DNA of 33,114 nt, from positions 1 to 33,114 of the forward strand of contig JAICGY010000004.1 in assembly GCA_025922915.1 (NCBI GenBank), read 5' to 3'. The notes below the pieces were generated by a model. That model worked only from the letters and a program-made list of their open reading frames with translations, was not told the origin of the DNA and searched no databases. This stretch comes from Candidatus Methylomirabilota bacterium (lineage in GTDB: Bacteria; Methylomirabilota; Methylomirabilia; Rokubacteriales; CSP1-6). The position numbers were made by a program, and so were the translations under genes. Shown here one piece after another: positions 15,656-26,016 of the stretch (within the stretch, counting starts at the first letter, position 1; every line of letters starts with the position of its first letter).

Positions 15656-16435
15656 CTACTCCCCTCTCGAGGCGGCGCCGCGCGCCGCCTTCCTGACGAT
15701 CGCGATGAATCCCGGGCCGGTGAGGCTGGCTCCCCCGACGAGGGCGCCGTCGATCTCGGCCTCGGCCATGAGCGCATCGGCGTTGTCGGCCTTGACGCTG
15801 CCGCCGTAGAGGATCCGCAGCCTCTGGGCGACCTCCTTCGAGGTCACTTCCGACAGCAGCCCGCGCAGGTAGCCGTGCACCTCCGCCGCCTGCCCCGGCG
15901 TGGCGTTGACGCCGGTGCCGATCGCCCACACGGGCTCGTACGCGAGCACGCACCGGGTGACGGCGGCGGGCTCGAGGCCGACCAGGCCGGCCCGCAGCTG
16001 GCCCTCCACGGTGGTGAACGTGAGCCCCTGCCGGCGCTCCTCCGCCGTCTCGCCGACGCAGAGCACGGGCGTGAGGTTGTGCCGCAGCGCCGCCGCGACC
16101 TTGCGGGCGATCTGCTCGTCGGTCTCGCCCATCTCCCGCCGGCGCTCCGAATGACCGAGCAGCACCAGCCGGCAGCCGAGGTCCGCGAGCATCGGTGCCG
16201 CGATCTCGCCGGTGTGGGCGCCGGTGTCCTCCCAGTGGCAGTTCTGGCCGCCGACGGCGATCGGCGTGCCGGCCAGCGTCTCCGCCACGGCGGGCAGCGC
16301 CGTGAACGGCGGGCAAACCGCCACCTCGACGCCCCGCGGGCGCTTGAGCCCGTCGCGGAGGGCCCCGGCCAGGGCGCGCGCCTCCGCCACCGTGCCGTGC
16401 ATCTTCCAGTTGCCGATCACGAGCGGCGTGCGCAT
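15656..16435 (-). CDS. tpiA: Triosephosphate isomerase
   Basis: The enzyme interconverts dihydroxyacetone phosphate and glyceraldehyde 3-phosphate in glycolysis and gluconeogenesis. The 259-aa length is standard for the TIM barrel. Catalytic residues are visible: K11 in GNWKM, H95 in LLGHSERR and E167 in AYEPVWAIGTG. The phosphate loop is ILYGGSVKADNA plus VGGASL. The ATG at 16435 overlaps the end of pgk by 19 bases, with GCGGAGG just upstream. It follows pgk and gap in a lower-glycolysis operon. Confidence 0.97.
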   Translation of the reverse strand: MRTPLVIGNWKMHGTVAEARALAGALRDGLKRPRGVEVAVCPPFTALPAVAETLAGTPIAVGGQNCHWEDTGAHTGEIAAPMLADLGCRLVLLGHSERRREMGETDEQIARKVAAALRHNLTPVLCVGETAEERRQGLTFTTVEGQLRAGLVGLEPAAVTRCVLAYEPVWAIGTGVNATPGQAAEVHGYLRGLLSEVTSKEVAQRLRILYGGSVKADNADALMAEAEIDGALVGGASLTGPGFIAIVRKAARGAASRGE

Positions 16436-17616
16436 CCATCCTCCGCGAGAGCGACGACACCGGGCAGCGCCCGACCCTCGAGGAACTCGAGGAACGCCCC
16501 GCCCGCCGTCGAGATGTACCCGATCCGGTCGCTGACCCCGGCCTGGTTCACGGCCGCGATGGTATCGCCTCCGCCGACCACGGAGAAGGCCGCCGATTCG
16601 GCGACGGCCCGGGCGATCGCCACCGTGCCGGCGGCGAAGGCCGGCTTCTCGAAGACGCCCATCGGTCCGTTCCAGACGATGGTCCGGGCGCCCTTCAGGA
16701 CCGCGGCGAAGCGCTCGACGGTGAGCGGGCCGATGTCGAGGCCCATCTGGGCATCGGGGATCTCCCGGATGCCGACGACGCGTCCGGCGGGGCTGTCGAG
16801 ACCGTCGGCCACCACGACGTCGACCGGGAGGACCACGTTCGTGGAGCGGCGGCGCGCCTCGTCCAGCGCCCCCCGCGCGGTCTCGACGCGCTCGGGCTCC
16901 ACCAGGGACCGGCCGACGGGGTGACCGAGGGCACGCAGGAAGGTGAAGGCCATGCCGCCGCCGATGAGGAGGGCGTCGACCCGCTCCAGCAGGTGCTCGA
17001 CCAGGGCCACCTTGTCGGAGACCTTGGCGCCGCCCAGCACGGCGGCGAGCGGACGCTCGGGCGCCTCCAGGAGCCGGCCGAGCGCCGTGAGCTCCTGCTG
17101 CATCAGCAGCCCGGCCGCGGCCGGCCGGAGGTGTCGGGTGATGGCCTCGATCGAGGCATGGGCCCGGTGGGCGGCCGCGAAGGCGTCGTTGACGTACACG
17201 TCGGCGAGGGCGGCGAGGCGCCGGGCGAACTCGTCGTCGTTGGCCTCCTCGGCGGCGTGGAAGCGGAGGTTCTCGAGCAGGAGCACCTCGCCCGGCGCCA
17301 GCGCCCGTGCCATCGCCTCCACCTCGGGCCCCACGCAGTCGGGCGCCAGGGTGACCGTCCGTCCCAGCAGCGCGGCCAGCCGCCCGGCGACGGGACGCAG
17401 CGAGTAACGCGGGTCGGGCGCGCCCTTCGGGCGGCCCAGGTGCGAGGCGAGCACGACGGCGGCGCCCCGGTCGAGCAGGAGCCGGATCGTGGGCAGGACG
17501 GCGCGGAGCCGAGTATCGTCCGACACCGCGCCGGCCTCGAGCGGGACGTTGAGGTCGACGCGCAGGAACACGCGCCGGCCCCGGACGTCCACGTGCTCGA
17601 CGGAGAGCGTGCGCAC
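16417..17616 (-). CDS. pgk: Phosphoglycerate kinase
   Basis: This 399-aa two-domain kinase transfers phosphate from 1,3-bisphosphoglycerate to ADP. Substrate-binding motifs are RVDLNVPLE, ASHLGRPKG, ENLRFHAAEE and VNDAFAAAHRAHAS in the N-domain. In the C-domain are GGAKVSDK, IVWNGPMGVFE and the nucleotide loop VGGGDTIAAV. I start it at the GTG at 17616, 11 bases after the gap stop; no strong ribosome site is present, so translation may be coupled. The longer track ORF to 18411 is gap out of frame. Confidence 0.96.
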   Translation of the reverse strand: MRTLSVEHVDVRGRRVFLRVDLNVPLEAGAVSDDTRLRAVLPTIRLLLDRGAAVVLASHLGRPKGAPDPRYSLRPVAGRLAALLGRTVTLAPDCVGPEVEAMARALAPGEVLLLENLRFHAAEEANDDEFARRLAALADVYVNDAFAAAHRAHASIEAITRHLRPAAAGLLMQQELTALGRLLEAPERPLAAVLGGAKVSDKVALVEHLLERVDALLIGGGMAFTFLRALGHPVGRSLVEPERVETARGALDEARRRSTNVVLPVDVVVADGLDSPAGRVVGIREIPDAQMGLDIGPLTVERFAAVLKGARTIVWNGPMGVFEKPAFAAGTVAIARAVAESAAFSVVGGGDTIAAVNQAGVSDRIGYISTAGGAFLEFLEGRALPGVVALAEDGCARRS

Positions 17617-17627
17617 CGGTCGGCCGG

Positions 17628-18632
17628 CTACAGGCTCTTGCCGATGAAGCGGATCAGGTCGCGCACCCGGCAGGAGTACCCCCACTCGTTGTCGTACCAG
17701 GCCAGGACCTTGATCAGGTTGCCCTCGATCAGCGCGGTCGAGGGCAGGTCGACGATCGAAGAGTGGGCGTTGCCGTTGAAGTCCGAGGAGACGAGCTCCT
17801 CGTCGGTGGCGTCGAGGATGCCCCGGAGCGCTCCGGACGCCGCCTCCCGGTAGGCCTCGTTCACGGCCTGGACGCTCGCCGTCCGGTCCAGCTCCGCCAC
17901 CAGGTCGATGACCGACACGTTGGCGGTGGGCACGCGGATGGCGATCCCGTCGAGCTTCCCCTTGAGCTTGGGCAGCACCAGCCCCACCGCGGTGGCCGCC
18001 CCCGTCGTGGTCGGGATCATGCTGAGCGCGGCGGCCCGCGCCCGCCGCAGGTCCTTGTGCGGGAAGTCGTGTACCGGCTGGTCGTTGGTGTACGAGTGCA
18101 CGGTCGAGGCGAAGCCCCGCTTGATGCCGAAGCGGTCGTCGAGGACCTTGGCCACGGTGGCCAGGCAGTTCGTCGTGCACGAGGCGTTCGAGATGATCCG
18201 GTGCCGGGCCGGATCGTAGCTCTTCTCGTTGACGCCGAGCACGAGGGTCACGTCCGGGTCCTTCGCGGGCGCGGTGATGATCACCTTCTTGGCGCCGGCC
18301 GCGATGTGCTTGGAGGCGGTGGCGGTGTCCCGGAAGATGCCCGTCGACTCGACGACCACGTCGACGCCGAGCTCCCGCCAGGGCAGGGCGCCGGGGTCCT
18401 TGATCGCGCACACGCGGATCTCCCGCCCGTTGACGAAGATCGCCTCGCCCTTGGCCGTGACGTCGGCCGCGAGCGTGCCGTGCACGGAGTCGTGCTTCAG
18501 CAGGTGGGCGAGCGTCCGGGCATCGGCGAGGTCGTTCACGCCGACCACCTCGAGCTCGGGGGTCTCGAGGGCGGTCCGGAAGAAGACGCGCCCGATGCGG
18601 CCGAAGCCGTTGACACCGACTCGAATGCTCAT
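17628..18632 (-). CDS. gap: Glyceraldehyde-3-phosphate dehydrogenase, type I
   Basis: This 334-aa enzyme oxidises glyceraldehyde 3-phosphate with NAD(P) and phosphate. The Rossmann motif VGVNGFGRIGR is at the N-terminus. The catalytic cysteine is C152 in SNASCTTNC, with the general base H179 in STVHSYTNDQ. The C-terminal WYDNEWGYSCRV is canonical. Residue 34 (VNDLADA) has Asp in the coenzyme loop, which suggests NAD preference. The ATG has AAGGAG seven bases upstream, and a promoter candidate lies just beyond, so this is the first gene of the gap-pgk-tpiA-secG-transporter operon. Confidence 0.97.
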   Translation of the reverse strand: MSIRVGVNGFGRIGRVFFRTALETPELEVVGVNDLADARTLAHLLKHDSVHGTLAADVTAKGEAIFVNGREIRVCAIKDPGALPWRELGVDVVVESTGIFRDTATASKHIAAGAKKVIITAPAKDPDVTLVLGVNEKSYDPARHRIISNASCTTNCLATVAKVLDDRFGIKRGFASTVHSYTNDQPVHDFPHKDLRRARAAALSMIPTTTGAATAVGLVLPKLKGKLDGIAIRVPTANVSVIDLVAELDRTASVQAVNEAYREAASGALRGILDATDEELVSSDFNGNAHSSIVDLPSTALIEGNLIKVLAWYDNEWGYSCRVRDLIRFIGKSL

Positions 18633-18689
18633 GGAAGGGCTCCTTGTGGGGCGAGGGGTCCTGCCGGGTCTGCAGTTTGTTCAGCGTCG

Positions 18690-18719
18690 AGTATACGGTT
18701 ACTTACAGCACGCGGGCAA
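18690..18719 (-). promoter_or_regulatory. Candidate promoter of the gap operon
   Basis: On the minus strand TTGCCC and TATACT are separated by 18 bases, ending 58 bases before the gap ATG. The region overlaps the last codons of comF. The -10 match is five of six and the -35 match four of six. Confidence 0.45.
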
Positions 18720-19503
18720 CTGTCAGCACGCCGACCCGTGCCGCGCCCGCGGCGTGCAGCGCGCGGGCGCACTCCTCGACGGTCGTGCCCGTCGTCACGA
18801 CGTCGTCCACGAGGACGACGTGACGCCCGGCGACGGCCGGGGAGGCGACGAAGGCCCCACGCACGTTCGCCCGCCGCTCGGCGGCGCCCAGCTCCGTCTG
18901 GGGCCGGGTGGCGCGGGTGCGGGCCAGCCAGCGCCGGCGCACGCGGACGTCCAGGGCGCCGGCGATCCGTACGGCCAGCAGCGCGGCCTGGTTGAAGCCG
19001 CGCTCGGTCTGCCGGGCGCGGGCGAGGGGCACGGGCACCAGGCCCGCCACGTCCGCGGGGACGGCGGGCGCGCACTGCTCGACGACGAGCGCGGCCAGGG
19101 GCCGGGCGAGCGCGGTCATGCCGCGGAACTTGAAGGCGTGGATGGCGTCGCGCGCCACGCCGTCGTAGGCGGCGGCGGCCCGGGCCCAGTCGTACGCCGA
19201 CGAGGACCCGACGCACGCGCCGCACAGGGGCCACCGGAGATCGCCCGCGCCGGGTCCGGCGGCGGGCGGCGGAGCGTGGAGGGCCGGCAGCGGCCGGCCG
19301 CAGCGCGCGCACCAGGGGGCCGGGAGCCGGGGGATCGCCGACCAGCAGGGTCCGCAGAGCGGGTCGCGCCGGCCGGCGGCCAGGGTCGCGCCGCAGACGG
19401 GACAGAGCGCGGGAAAGAGGAGGTCGAGGGCGGCGACGCCGAGGGCGCGCAGCTCGCCGATCAGCGGGCGGACGCGGCGACCAGCGTGTTCCAGCGGTGG
19501 CAC
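18703..19503 (-). CDS. comF: ComF family amidophosphoribosyltransferase-like protein
   Basis: This ComFC-type protein is associated with DNA uptake and recombination in competent bacteria but is widespread in non-competent ones. N-terminal zinc-finger cysteines are in CPVCG, LCGPC and CARCG. A type I phosphoribosyltransferase domain follows, with VPVPLARARQTERGFNQAALLA and the PRPP-binding loop VVLVDDVVTTGTTVEEC. The start is uncertain. A GTG at 19503 gives 266 aa and overlaps the TPR gene by 43 bases, but the usual family N-terminus lies near LIGELRALGVAALDLLFP. There the only start-like codon is a CTG at 19464 that overlaps the TPR stop as CTGA. The 504-aa track ORF includes an out-of-frame part. 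Confidence 0.85.
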   Translation of the reverse strand: MPPLEHAGRRVRPLIGELRALGVAALDLLFPALCPVCGATLAAGRRDPLCGPCWSAIPRLPAPWCARCGRPLPALHAPPPAAGPGAGDLRWPLCGACVGSSSAYDWARAAAAYDGVARDAIHAFKFRGMTALARPLAALVVEQCAPAVPADVAGLVPVPLARARQTERGFNQAALLAVRIAGALDVRVRRRWLARTRATRPQTELGAAERRANVRGAFVASPAVAGRHVVLVDDVVTTGTTVEECARALHAAGAARVGVLTVARVL

Positions 19504-20402
19504 GTCGGACAGCGGTCCCGCCAGGTGGACACCGACGCCCCGCACGCCTGGCAGCGGTGAGGCCAGTCGAAGCCGTGCCCCAGCCGCAGCGCCCGCCGGT
19601 ACTCCTCGAGCGCGTCTCGCGTGTCGCCGCGCCGCTCGAACACCGCGCCGAGGAACGCGTGGACGACGGCGAGATCGGGCGCCCGCACCTCGAGCTTCTC
19701 GAAGACCTCCGCCGCCTCGTCGAGCATCTCCAGCTCGAAGTAGACGCGGCCGAGCGCGGCGGCGACGGCGAGGTCGTCGGGGGCGCGCTCGGTCGCCGAG
19801 CGGTAGAGGCCGATCATCCGCGTCGGGCGCCCCTCCTCCCGGTACACGCGCTCGAGCCGGGCGAGGACGGGCAGCGCGGGGCGCAGCTCGGCGGCGCGCT
19901 CCCAGGCGCGCACGGCCTCCCGCTGGTCGCCGGCGGCGGCGTGCGCGTCCCCGAGCGCGATGGCCGCGGGCAGGAACTGGCGATCCGCGCGCACGGAGGC
20001 ACGGAAGTGGACGATGGCGGCCGCGGGATCGTCGCGCGCCAGCCCGAGCCGGCCCGCCTCGTAGTGCCCGACCGCGAGCCATTCGGCCTCGGCCGCCCGG
20101 TCCCCAAGACTGGCCACCGCGAGCACCCTCGCCTGGAGCGCGACCGCCTCGTCCCAGTCGCCGCGCTCCACGGCCAGGTCGCGCAGCCCGCGGAGCGCGT
20201 CCGGATGCTCGGGCCATCGCTGCAGGACGAAGCGGTACAGCGTCGCCGCTTCCTCCCCGCGTCCGGCGCGCCGCGCCTCCCCCGCGCGCCGCATGGTCTC
20301 GGCCGCCTGGGGGTCCCCCACGTCGCCCCGCCGCCCGGCTCGCCGGAGCGCGCCGAGCAGCGGCCCGGAGAGGGAGAGGAGCTGGCGCAGCGAGACGGGC
20401 AT
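19461..20402 (-). CDS. TPR-repeat protein with C-terminal rubredoxin-like zinc ribbon (LapB/YciM-like)
   Basis: This 313-aa protein consists of tetratricopeptide repeats (about residues 37-275, for example EEAATLYRFVLQRWPEHPDAL and DDLAVAAALGRVYFELEMLDEAAEVFEKL) followed by the zinc ribbon HRCQACG..RCPTCHRWNTL (C284, C287, C298, C301). That architecture matches LapB/YciM, which in E. coli regulates LpxC proteolysis and LPS assembly. The N-terminal membrane anchor of LapB is not evident here; the start MPVSLRQLLSLSGPLLGAL is only weakly hydrophobic. The ATG at 20402 is the first plausible start after the dksA-like gene. Its stop overlaps comF. Function by analogy only. Confidence 0.8.
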   Translation of the reverse strand: MPVSLRQLLSLSGPLLGALRRAGRRGDVGDPQAAETMRRAGEARRAGRGEEAATLYRFVLQRWPEHPDALRGLRDLAVERGDWDEAVALQARVLAVASLGDRAAEAEWLAVGHYEAGRLGLARDDPAAAIVHFRASVRADRQFLPAAIALGDAHAAAGDQREAVRAWERAAELRPALPVLARLERVYREEGRPTRMIGLYRSATERAPDDLAVAAALGRVYFELEMLDEAAEVFEKLEVRAPDLAVVHAFLGAVFERRGDTRDALEEYRRALRLGHGFDWPHRCQACGASVSTWRDRCPTCHRWNTLVAASAR

Positions 20403-20439
20403 GGGGACGTCGGGGGCGGACGGGCGGCGGCGCGGCCGG

Positions 20440-20802
20440 TCAGCCGGCGGCCATCCGCTGCTCGTCCTCCGCGAGGCGCTGGCAGCCGATGCAAAAGCGC
20501 GCGAACGGCAGCGCCTCCAGCCGCTTGTCCGCGATGGGCTCACCGCAGCGCTCGCAGTCGCCGAACGAGCCGTCGTCGATGCGCTTCAGCGCCGCCGTCA
20601 CGTCGCGCAGCAGCCGGCTCTCGCCGTTGCCGAGCTCGAAGACGAACTCGCGCGTGTAGGCGGTGCTCGCCTGGTCGCCCAGGTCCTTGTTGGAATCGTC
20701 CTGCTGGTCCTTGTACAGCACGGTACGACCCACGACGTCGGAGAGCTGGCGCTGCTTCTCGAGCAGCTGCGCCCGGAAGCGCGCCAGACGGTCCTTCTTC
20801 AT
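20440..20802 (-). CDS. DksA/TraR family zinc-finger transcription factor
   Basis: This 120-aa protein has an N-terminal coiled-coil (KKDRLARFRAQLLEKQRQL and VFELGNGESRLLRDVTAALKRIDDG) and a C4 zinc finger, CERCGEPI and FCIGCQ (C83, C86, C104, C107). The tip sequence DLGDQA (D40, D43, A45) fits the DxxDxA motif through which DksA reaches the RNA polymerase active site with ppGpp. It is shorter than E. coli DksA (151 aa). I start at the ATG at 20802, five bases after GGGGAGG, rather than the adjacent GTG at 20805 in the ORF track. It is followed by the LapB-like and comF genes. Confidence 0.9.
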   Translation of the reverse strand: MKKDRLARFRAQLLEKQRQLSDVVGRTVLYKDQQDDSNKDLGDQASTAYTREFVFELGNGESRLLRDVTAALKRIDDGSFGDCERCGEPIADKRLEALPFARFCIGCQRLAEDEQRMAAG

Positions 20803-20848
20803 CACGTCCTCCCCTGCGAGACGCCGCGCGACGGCGCGCGTTCGTCGT

Positions 20849-20878
20849 ACGCTAGCATCGCTCGGGGCGGAGGCGCAA
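20849..20878 (-). promoter_or_regulatory. Candidate promoter for the dksA-like gene
   Basis: On the minus strand TTGCGC is followed after 18 bases by TAGCGT, which has the TGn extension (TGCTAGCGT) and the three most conserved -10 positions. It lies in the 81-base gap after rsfS, about 47 bases before the ATG. The match is moderate. Confidence 0.35.
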
Positions 20879-20883
20879 GGCGA

Positions 20884-21240
20884 TCAGCCGCCGTCCACGG
20901 CGAGAGACGGTGCGTCGCCCCACAGCCGCTCGAGGGCGTAGTAGGCGCGCGTGTCCTCGAGGAAGACGTGCATGAGCACGTCGCCGTAGTCGAGCAGGAC
21001 CCAGCCGCTGTCCGGCTGCCCCTCGGCGTGCCGCGGGCGCACGCCGTCCGCCTTGAGCGTCTCCCGGATGGCGTCGATGATCGTGTCGACGTGGGTCACC
21101 GAGCGGCCGCTGCAGACCAGGAAGTAGTCCGCGACGCTCGACACGGCGTGGACGTCGAGCACGACCAGGTCGACGGCCTTCTTCTCGAGCGCGGCCCGCG
21201 CGGCGCGCCGCGCCGTCCGCTCGGCGGACGGGAGGCTCAC
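20884..21240 (-). CDS. rsfS: Ribosomal silencing factor RsfS (Iojap family)
   Basis: This 118-aa protein binds ribosomal protein uL14 and blocks 30S-50S joining during starvation. Family motifs visible are KKAVDLVVLDVHAVSSVADYFLVCSGRSVTHVDTIIDAI and GWVLLDYGDVLMHVFLEDTRAYYALERLWGDAP. The GTG start at 21240 overlaps the nadD stop (GTGA); the longer track ORF is a nadD shadow. The order nadD-rsfS is widely conserved and supports the call. Confidence 0.95.
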   Translation of the reverse strand: MSLPSAERTARRAARAALEKKAVDLVVLDVHAVSSVADYFLVCSGRSVTHVDTIIDAIRETLKADGVRPRHAEGQPDSGWVLLDYGDVLMHVFLEDTRAYYALERLWGDAPSLAVDGG

Positions 21241-21884
21241 CGGGTGTCGTACAGGCCGCGGGCGCGTACGTGCGCGACCACCGCGGGCGGCATGCGGTAG
21301 GCGACCGACCGTCCCTCGCGGAACCGCCGGCGCAGGTCGGAGGCCGAGATCGGCAGCGACGTCGCGTGGACGACCAGGACGCCCGCCGCCGGCGTGGGCC
21401 CGTCGCTCACGGTGACCAGGCCGCCGGGCACGCCGATCCCGCGGAGCACCTTCTGGGCGGCGGCGCCGGCGGGGTCGAACGCGCTGCCCGTTCGCGGCAC
21501 CACCGCGAGTCGCGCGAGGGCCGCGATCCGGCGGGGCTCGCGCCACGCGAGGAGATCCAGGAACGTCTCCGACCCGAGCAGCAGGGTCAGCTCGTCGCCG
21601 GTGGTGCGGAGGCTCTCCAGCGTGTCGACGGTGTACGACGGGCCCGACCGTCGCAGCTCCAGGTCGGACACGGCGAACCCCGGATGGTCGCCGATGGCGA
21701 GGCGCACCATCTCGAAGCGGTCGGCGGCCGGTGCGAGCTGACCGTTGGGCTTGTGCGGCGGCGCGGCGGCCGGCACGAAGAGCACCCGGTCGACGGGAAG
21801 CCGTTCCAGGATCTCGTCGGCCAGGAGCAGGTGCCCGTAGTGGACGGGATTGAAGGAGCCGCCGAAGACCGCGACGCGGGTCAA
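21237..21884 (-). CDS. nadD: Nicotinate-nucleotide adenylyltransferase
   Basis: The enzyme makes nicotinate adenine dinucleotide from nicotinate mononucleotide and ATP in NAD synthesis. The 215-aa protein opens with the nucleotidyltransferase motif VAVFGGSFNPVHYGHLLLA and closes with SLPISASDLRRRFREGRSVAYRMP, the ISxSxIR ATP motif. FVPAAAPPHKP is the substrate loop. The only credible start is the TTG at 21884, four bases after the proA stop; the following valines are GTC codons and cannot start. No clear ribosome site is seen, so coupling to proA is likely. Confidence 0.95.
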   Translation of the reverse strand: MTRVAVFGGSFNPVHYGHLLLADEILERLPVDRVLFVPAAAPPHKPNGQLAPAADRFEMVRLAIGDHPGFAVSDLELRRSGPSYTVDTLESLRTTGDELTLLLGSETFLDLLAWREPRRIAALARLAVVPRTGSAFDPAGAAAQKVLRGIGVPGGLVTVSDGPTPAAGVLVVHATSLPISASDLRRRFREGRSVAYRMPPAVVAHVRARGLYDTR

Positions 21885-21888
21885 CGGC

Positions 21889-23145
21889 CTAGTCCCGCAC
21901 CTGCCCGTCCCCGTGGACGACGAACTTGGTGGTCGTCAGCTCGCGCACGCCGACCGGACCCCGCGCGTGGAGCCGGGAGGTGGAGATGCCCATCTCCGCG
22001 CCCATGCCGAACTGGTTGCCGTCGACGAGCCGCGTGGAGGCGTTCACGAGCACGGCCGCCGCGTCCACCTCGCGCGTGAACCGGCGCGCGCGGACGAGGT
22101 CGCGCGTGACGATCGCCTCGGCGAGGCCGGAGCCGTGGCGCCGGATGTGGGCGATGGCCTCGTCGAGCCCGTCCACGACCCGGATCGCGAGGATCAGGTC
22201 GAGGTACTCCTCGTCCCAGTCCGACGGCGAGGCCGGGCGGGCCGCCGGGAGCAGCGCGCAGGCGCGCGGACAGCCGCGCAGCGCCACCCCGGCGTCGGCG
22301 AGGAGGGCGCCGACCGCCGGCAGGAAGGATGCGGCCACGCTCGCGTCCACCAGGAGCGTCTCGAGCGCGTTGCAGACCGACGGGCGATGGGTCTTGGCGT
22401 TCAGCACGATGGCCGCCGCCATGTCGAGGTCCGCGCCGCCGTCCACGTAGACGTGCACGAGCCCCTTGTCGTGCTTGAGCACGGGCACCCGCGAGTGCCG
22501 GCTCACCCAGCGCACGAACTCCTCGCCCCCGCGCGGGATGACGAGGTCGATGAGCTCGTCCTGCTCGAGCATGGCCGCGACGGCGGCCCGGTCCGTCACG
22601 TCGATGAACTGGATGGCCGCGGGCGGCCCTCCCGCCTTCTCCAGCGCCTTGGCCATGACGGCGGCGATGAGGCCGTTCGACTCCACCGCCTCGCTGCCGC
22701 CCCGGAGCACCACCGCGTTGCCGGCCTTGACGCAGAGGCCGGCGGCGTCGGCGGTGACGTTCGGGCGCGACTCGTAGATGAAGCCGATGACGCCCAGCGG
22801 GACCCGCACCCGCTGGATCTCGATGCCGCTGGGGCGGCGCCAGGTCTCCACGACCTCGCCCACGGGGTCCGGGAGCGCGGCGATCTGGCGCAGCCCGATC
22901 GCCATCTCCTCGATCCGCGGCTCGGTCAGGGTGAGGCGGTCCAGGAACGCCCGCGTGACGCCGGCGGCGCGGGCGCGCTCGAGATCCTGCCGGTTCGCGT
23001 CGGTGAGCGCCCGGACCTTCTCCTCGAGGCCGCGGGCCATCGCGAGGAGCGCCTCGTTCTTCACGCGCGTGGGGGCGACCGCGAGGCCGCGGGCCGCCTC
23101 CCGGGCCGCCCGGGCCTTGCTCTCGACGAGGCTCTTCACGTCCAT
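21889..23145 (-). CDS. proA: Gamma-glutamyl phosphate reductase
   Basis: This NADPH-dependent reductase of proline biosynthesis makes glutamate-5-semialdehyde from the ProB product. The 418-aa aldehyde-dehydrogenase-fold protein has PLGVIGFIYESRPNVTADAAGLCVKAGNAVVLRGG in the coenzyme domain, catalytic C258 in THRPSVCNALETLL, and the C-terminal NASTRLVDGNQFGMGAEMGISTSRLHARGPVG. The ATG follows GGGGGAGA. It is 22 bases downstream of proB. Confidence 0.97.
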   Translation of the reverse strand: MDVKSLVESKARAAREAARGLAVAPTRVKNEALLAMARGLEEKVRALTDANRQDLERARAAGVTRAFLDRLTLTEPRIEEMAIGLRQIAALPDPVGEVVETWRRPSGIEIQRVRVPLGVIGFIYESRPNVTADAAGLCVKAGNAVVLRGGSEAVESNGLIAAVMAKALEKAGGPPAAIQFIDVTDRAAVAAMLEQDELIDLVIPRGGEEFVRWVSRHSRVPVLKHDKGLVHVYVDGGADLDMAAAIVLNAKTHRPSVCNALETLLVDASVAASFLPAVGALLADAGVALRGCPRACALLPAARPASPSDWDEEYLDLILAIRVVDGLDEAIAHIRRHGSGLAEAIVTRDLVRARRFTREVDAAAVLVNASTRLVDGNQFGMGAEMGISTSRLHARGPVGVRELTTTKFVVHGDGQVRD

Positions 23146-23167
23146 CCGGTCTCCCCCGCTGCCGGCG

Positions 23168-25612
<2,445 letters not shown>

Positions 25613-25619
25613 GACCTCG

Positions 25620-25931
25620 TTACACCTCGATCCCGGTGATGCGGACGGTCGTCACCGGCTGGCGGTGGCCGTGGTGCCGGCGGTAGTTCTTGCGCCGCTT
25701 GAACTTCACCACGGTCACCTTCTTCGCCCTGCCCTGGCTCACCACCTCGCCCCGGACGCGGGCGTTGCGCAGCCCATCCGGCGTGGTGATGAGATCCCCG
25801 TCCCGCGACACCAGCAGCACGGACCCGAACTCGACCGGGGCCCCCTTGTCGCCCGCGAGCTTCTCGACCGAGATCACCTGGCCGGGCGACACGCGGTACT
25901 GCCGGCCCCCTGTCGCGATCACCGCTTCCAT
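25620..25931 (-). CDS. rplU: 50S ribosomal protein L21 (bL21)
   Basis: This 103-aa ribosomal protein starts [30 protein letters not shown] and ends in the basic [33 protein letters not shown], the standard family signature. The track's start at 26009 is wrong; the ATG at 25931 has GAGGAG four bases upstream. It leads the rplU-rpmA-obgE-proBA-nadD-rsfS operon. Confidence 0.97.
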   Translation of the reverse strand: MEAVIATGGRQYRVSPGQVISVEKLAGDKGAPVEFGSVLLVSRDGDLITTPDGLRNARVRGEVVSQGRAKKVTVVKFKRRKNYRRHHGHRQPVTTVRITGIEV

Positions 25932-25955
25932 GGACTCCTCTACGCTTCCCCGGTG

Positions 25956-25989
25956 TGTGTGGTGTGACGGCCGTCTATAAGACCACACA
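25956..25989. repeat. 8-bp inverted repeat flanking the rplU -10 box
   Basis: TGTGTGGT (25956-25963) and ACCACACA (25982-25989) form a perfect inverted repeat with an 18-base spacer. The spacer contains the putative -10 box of rplU. As the upstream arm should not be transcribed, it would act at the DNA level if it acts at all. Confidence 0.4.
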
Positions 25990-26006
25990 TCGTCGGGCCC
26001 CGTCAA
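25975..26006 (-). promoter_or_regulatory. Candidate promoter of the rplU operon
   Basis: On the minus strand TTGACG (five of six) precedes TTATAG by 20 bases, a longer spacer than ideal. It lies between the sigma-factor stop and rplU, with the -10 box ending 43 bases before the rplU ATG. No other AT-rich hexamer pair is visible in this gap. Confidence 0.4.
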
Positions 26007-26016
26007 CACGCCGCGC

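Noticed and set aside
20440-20805. GTG start for the DksA-like gene
   Set aside because: The adjacent ATG at 20802 has proper spacing from GGGGAGG; the GTG is only two bases from it.
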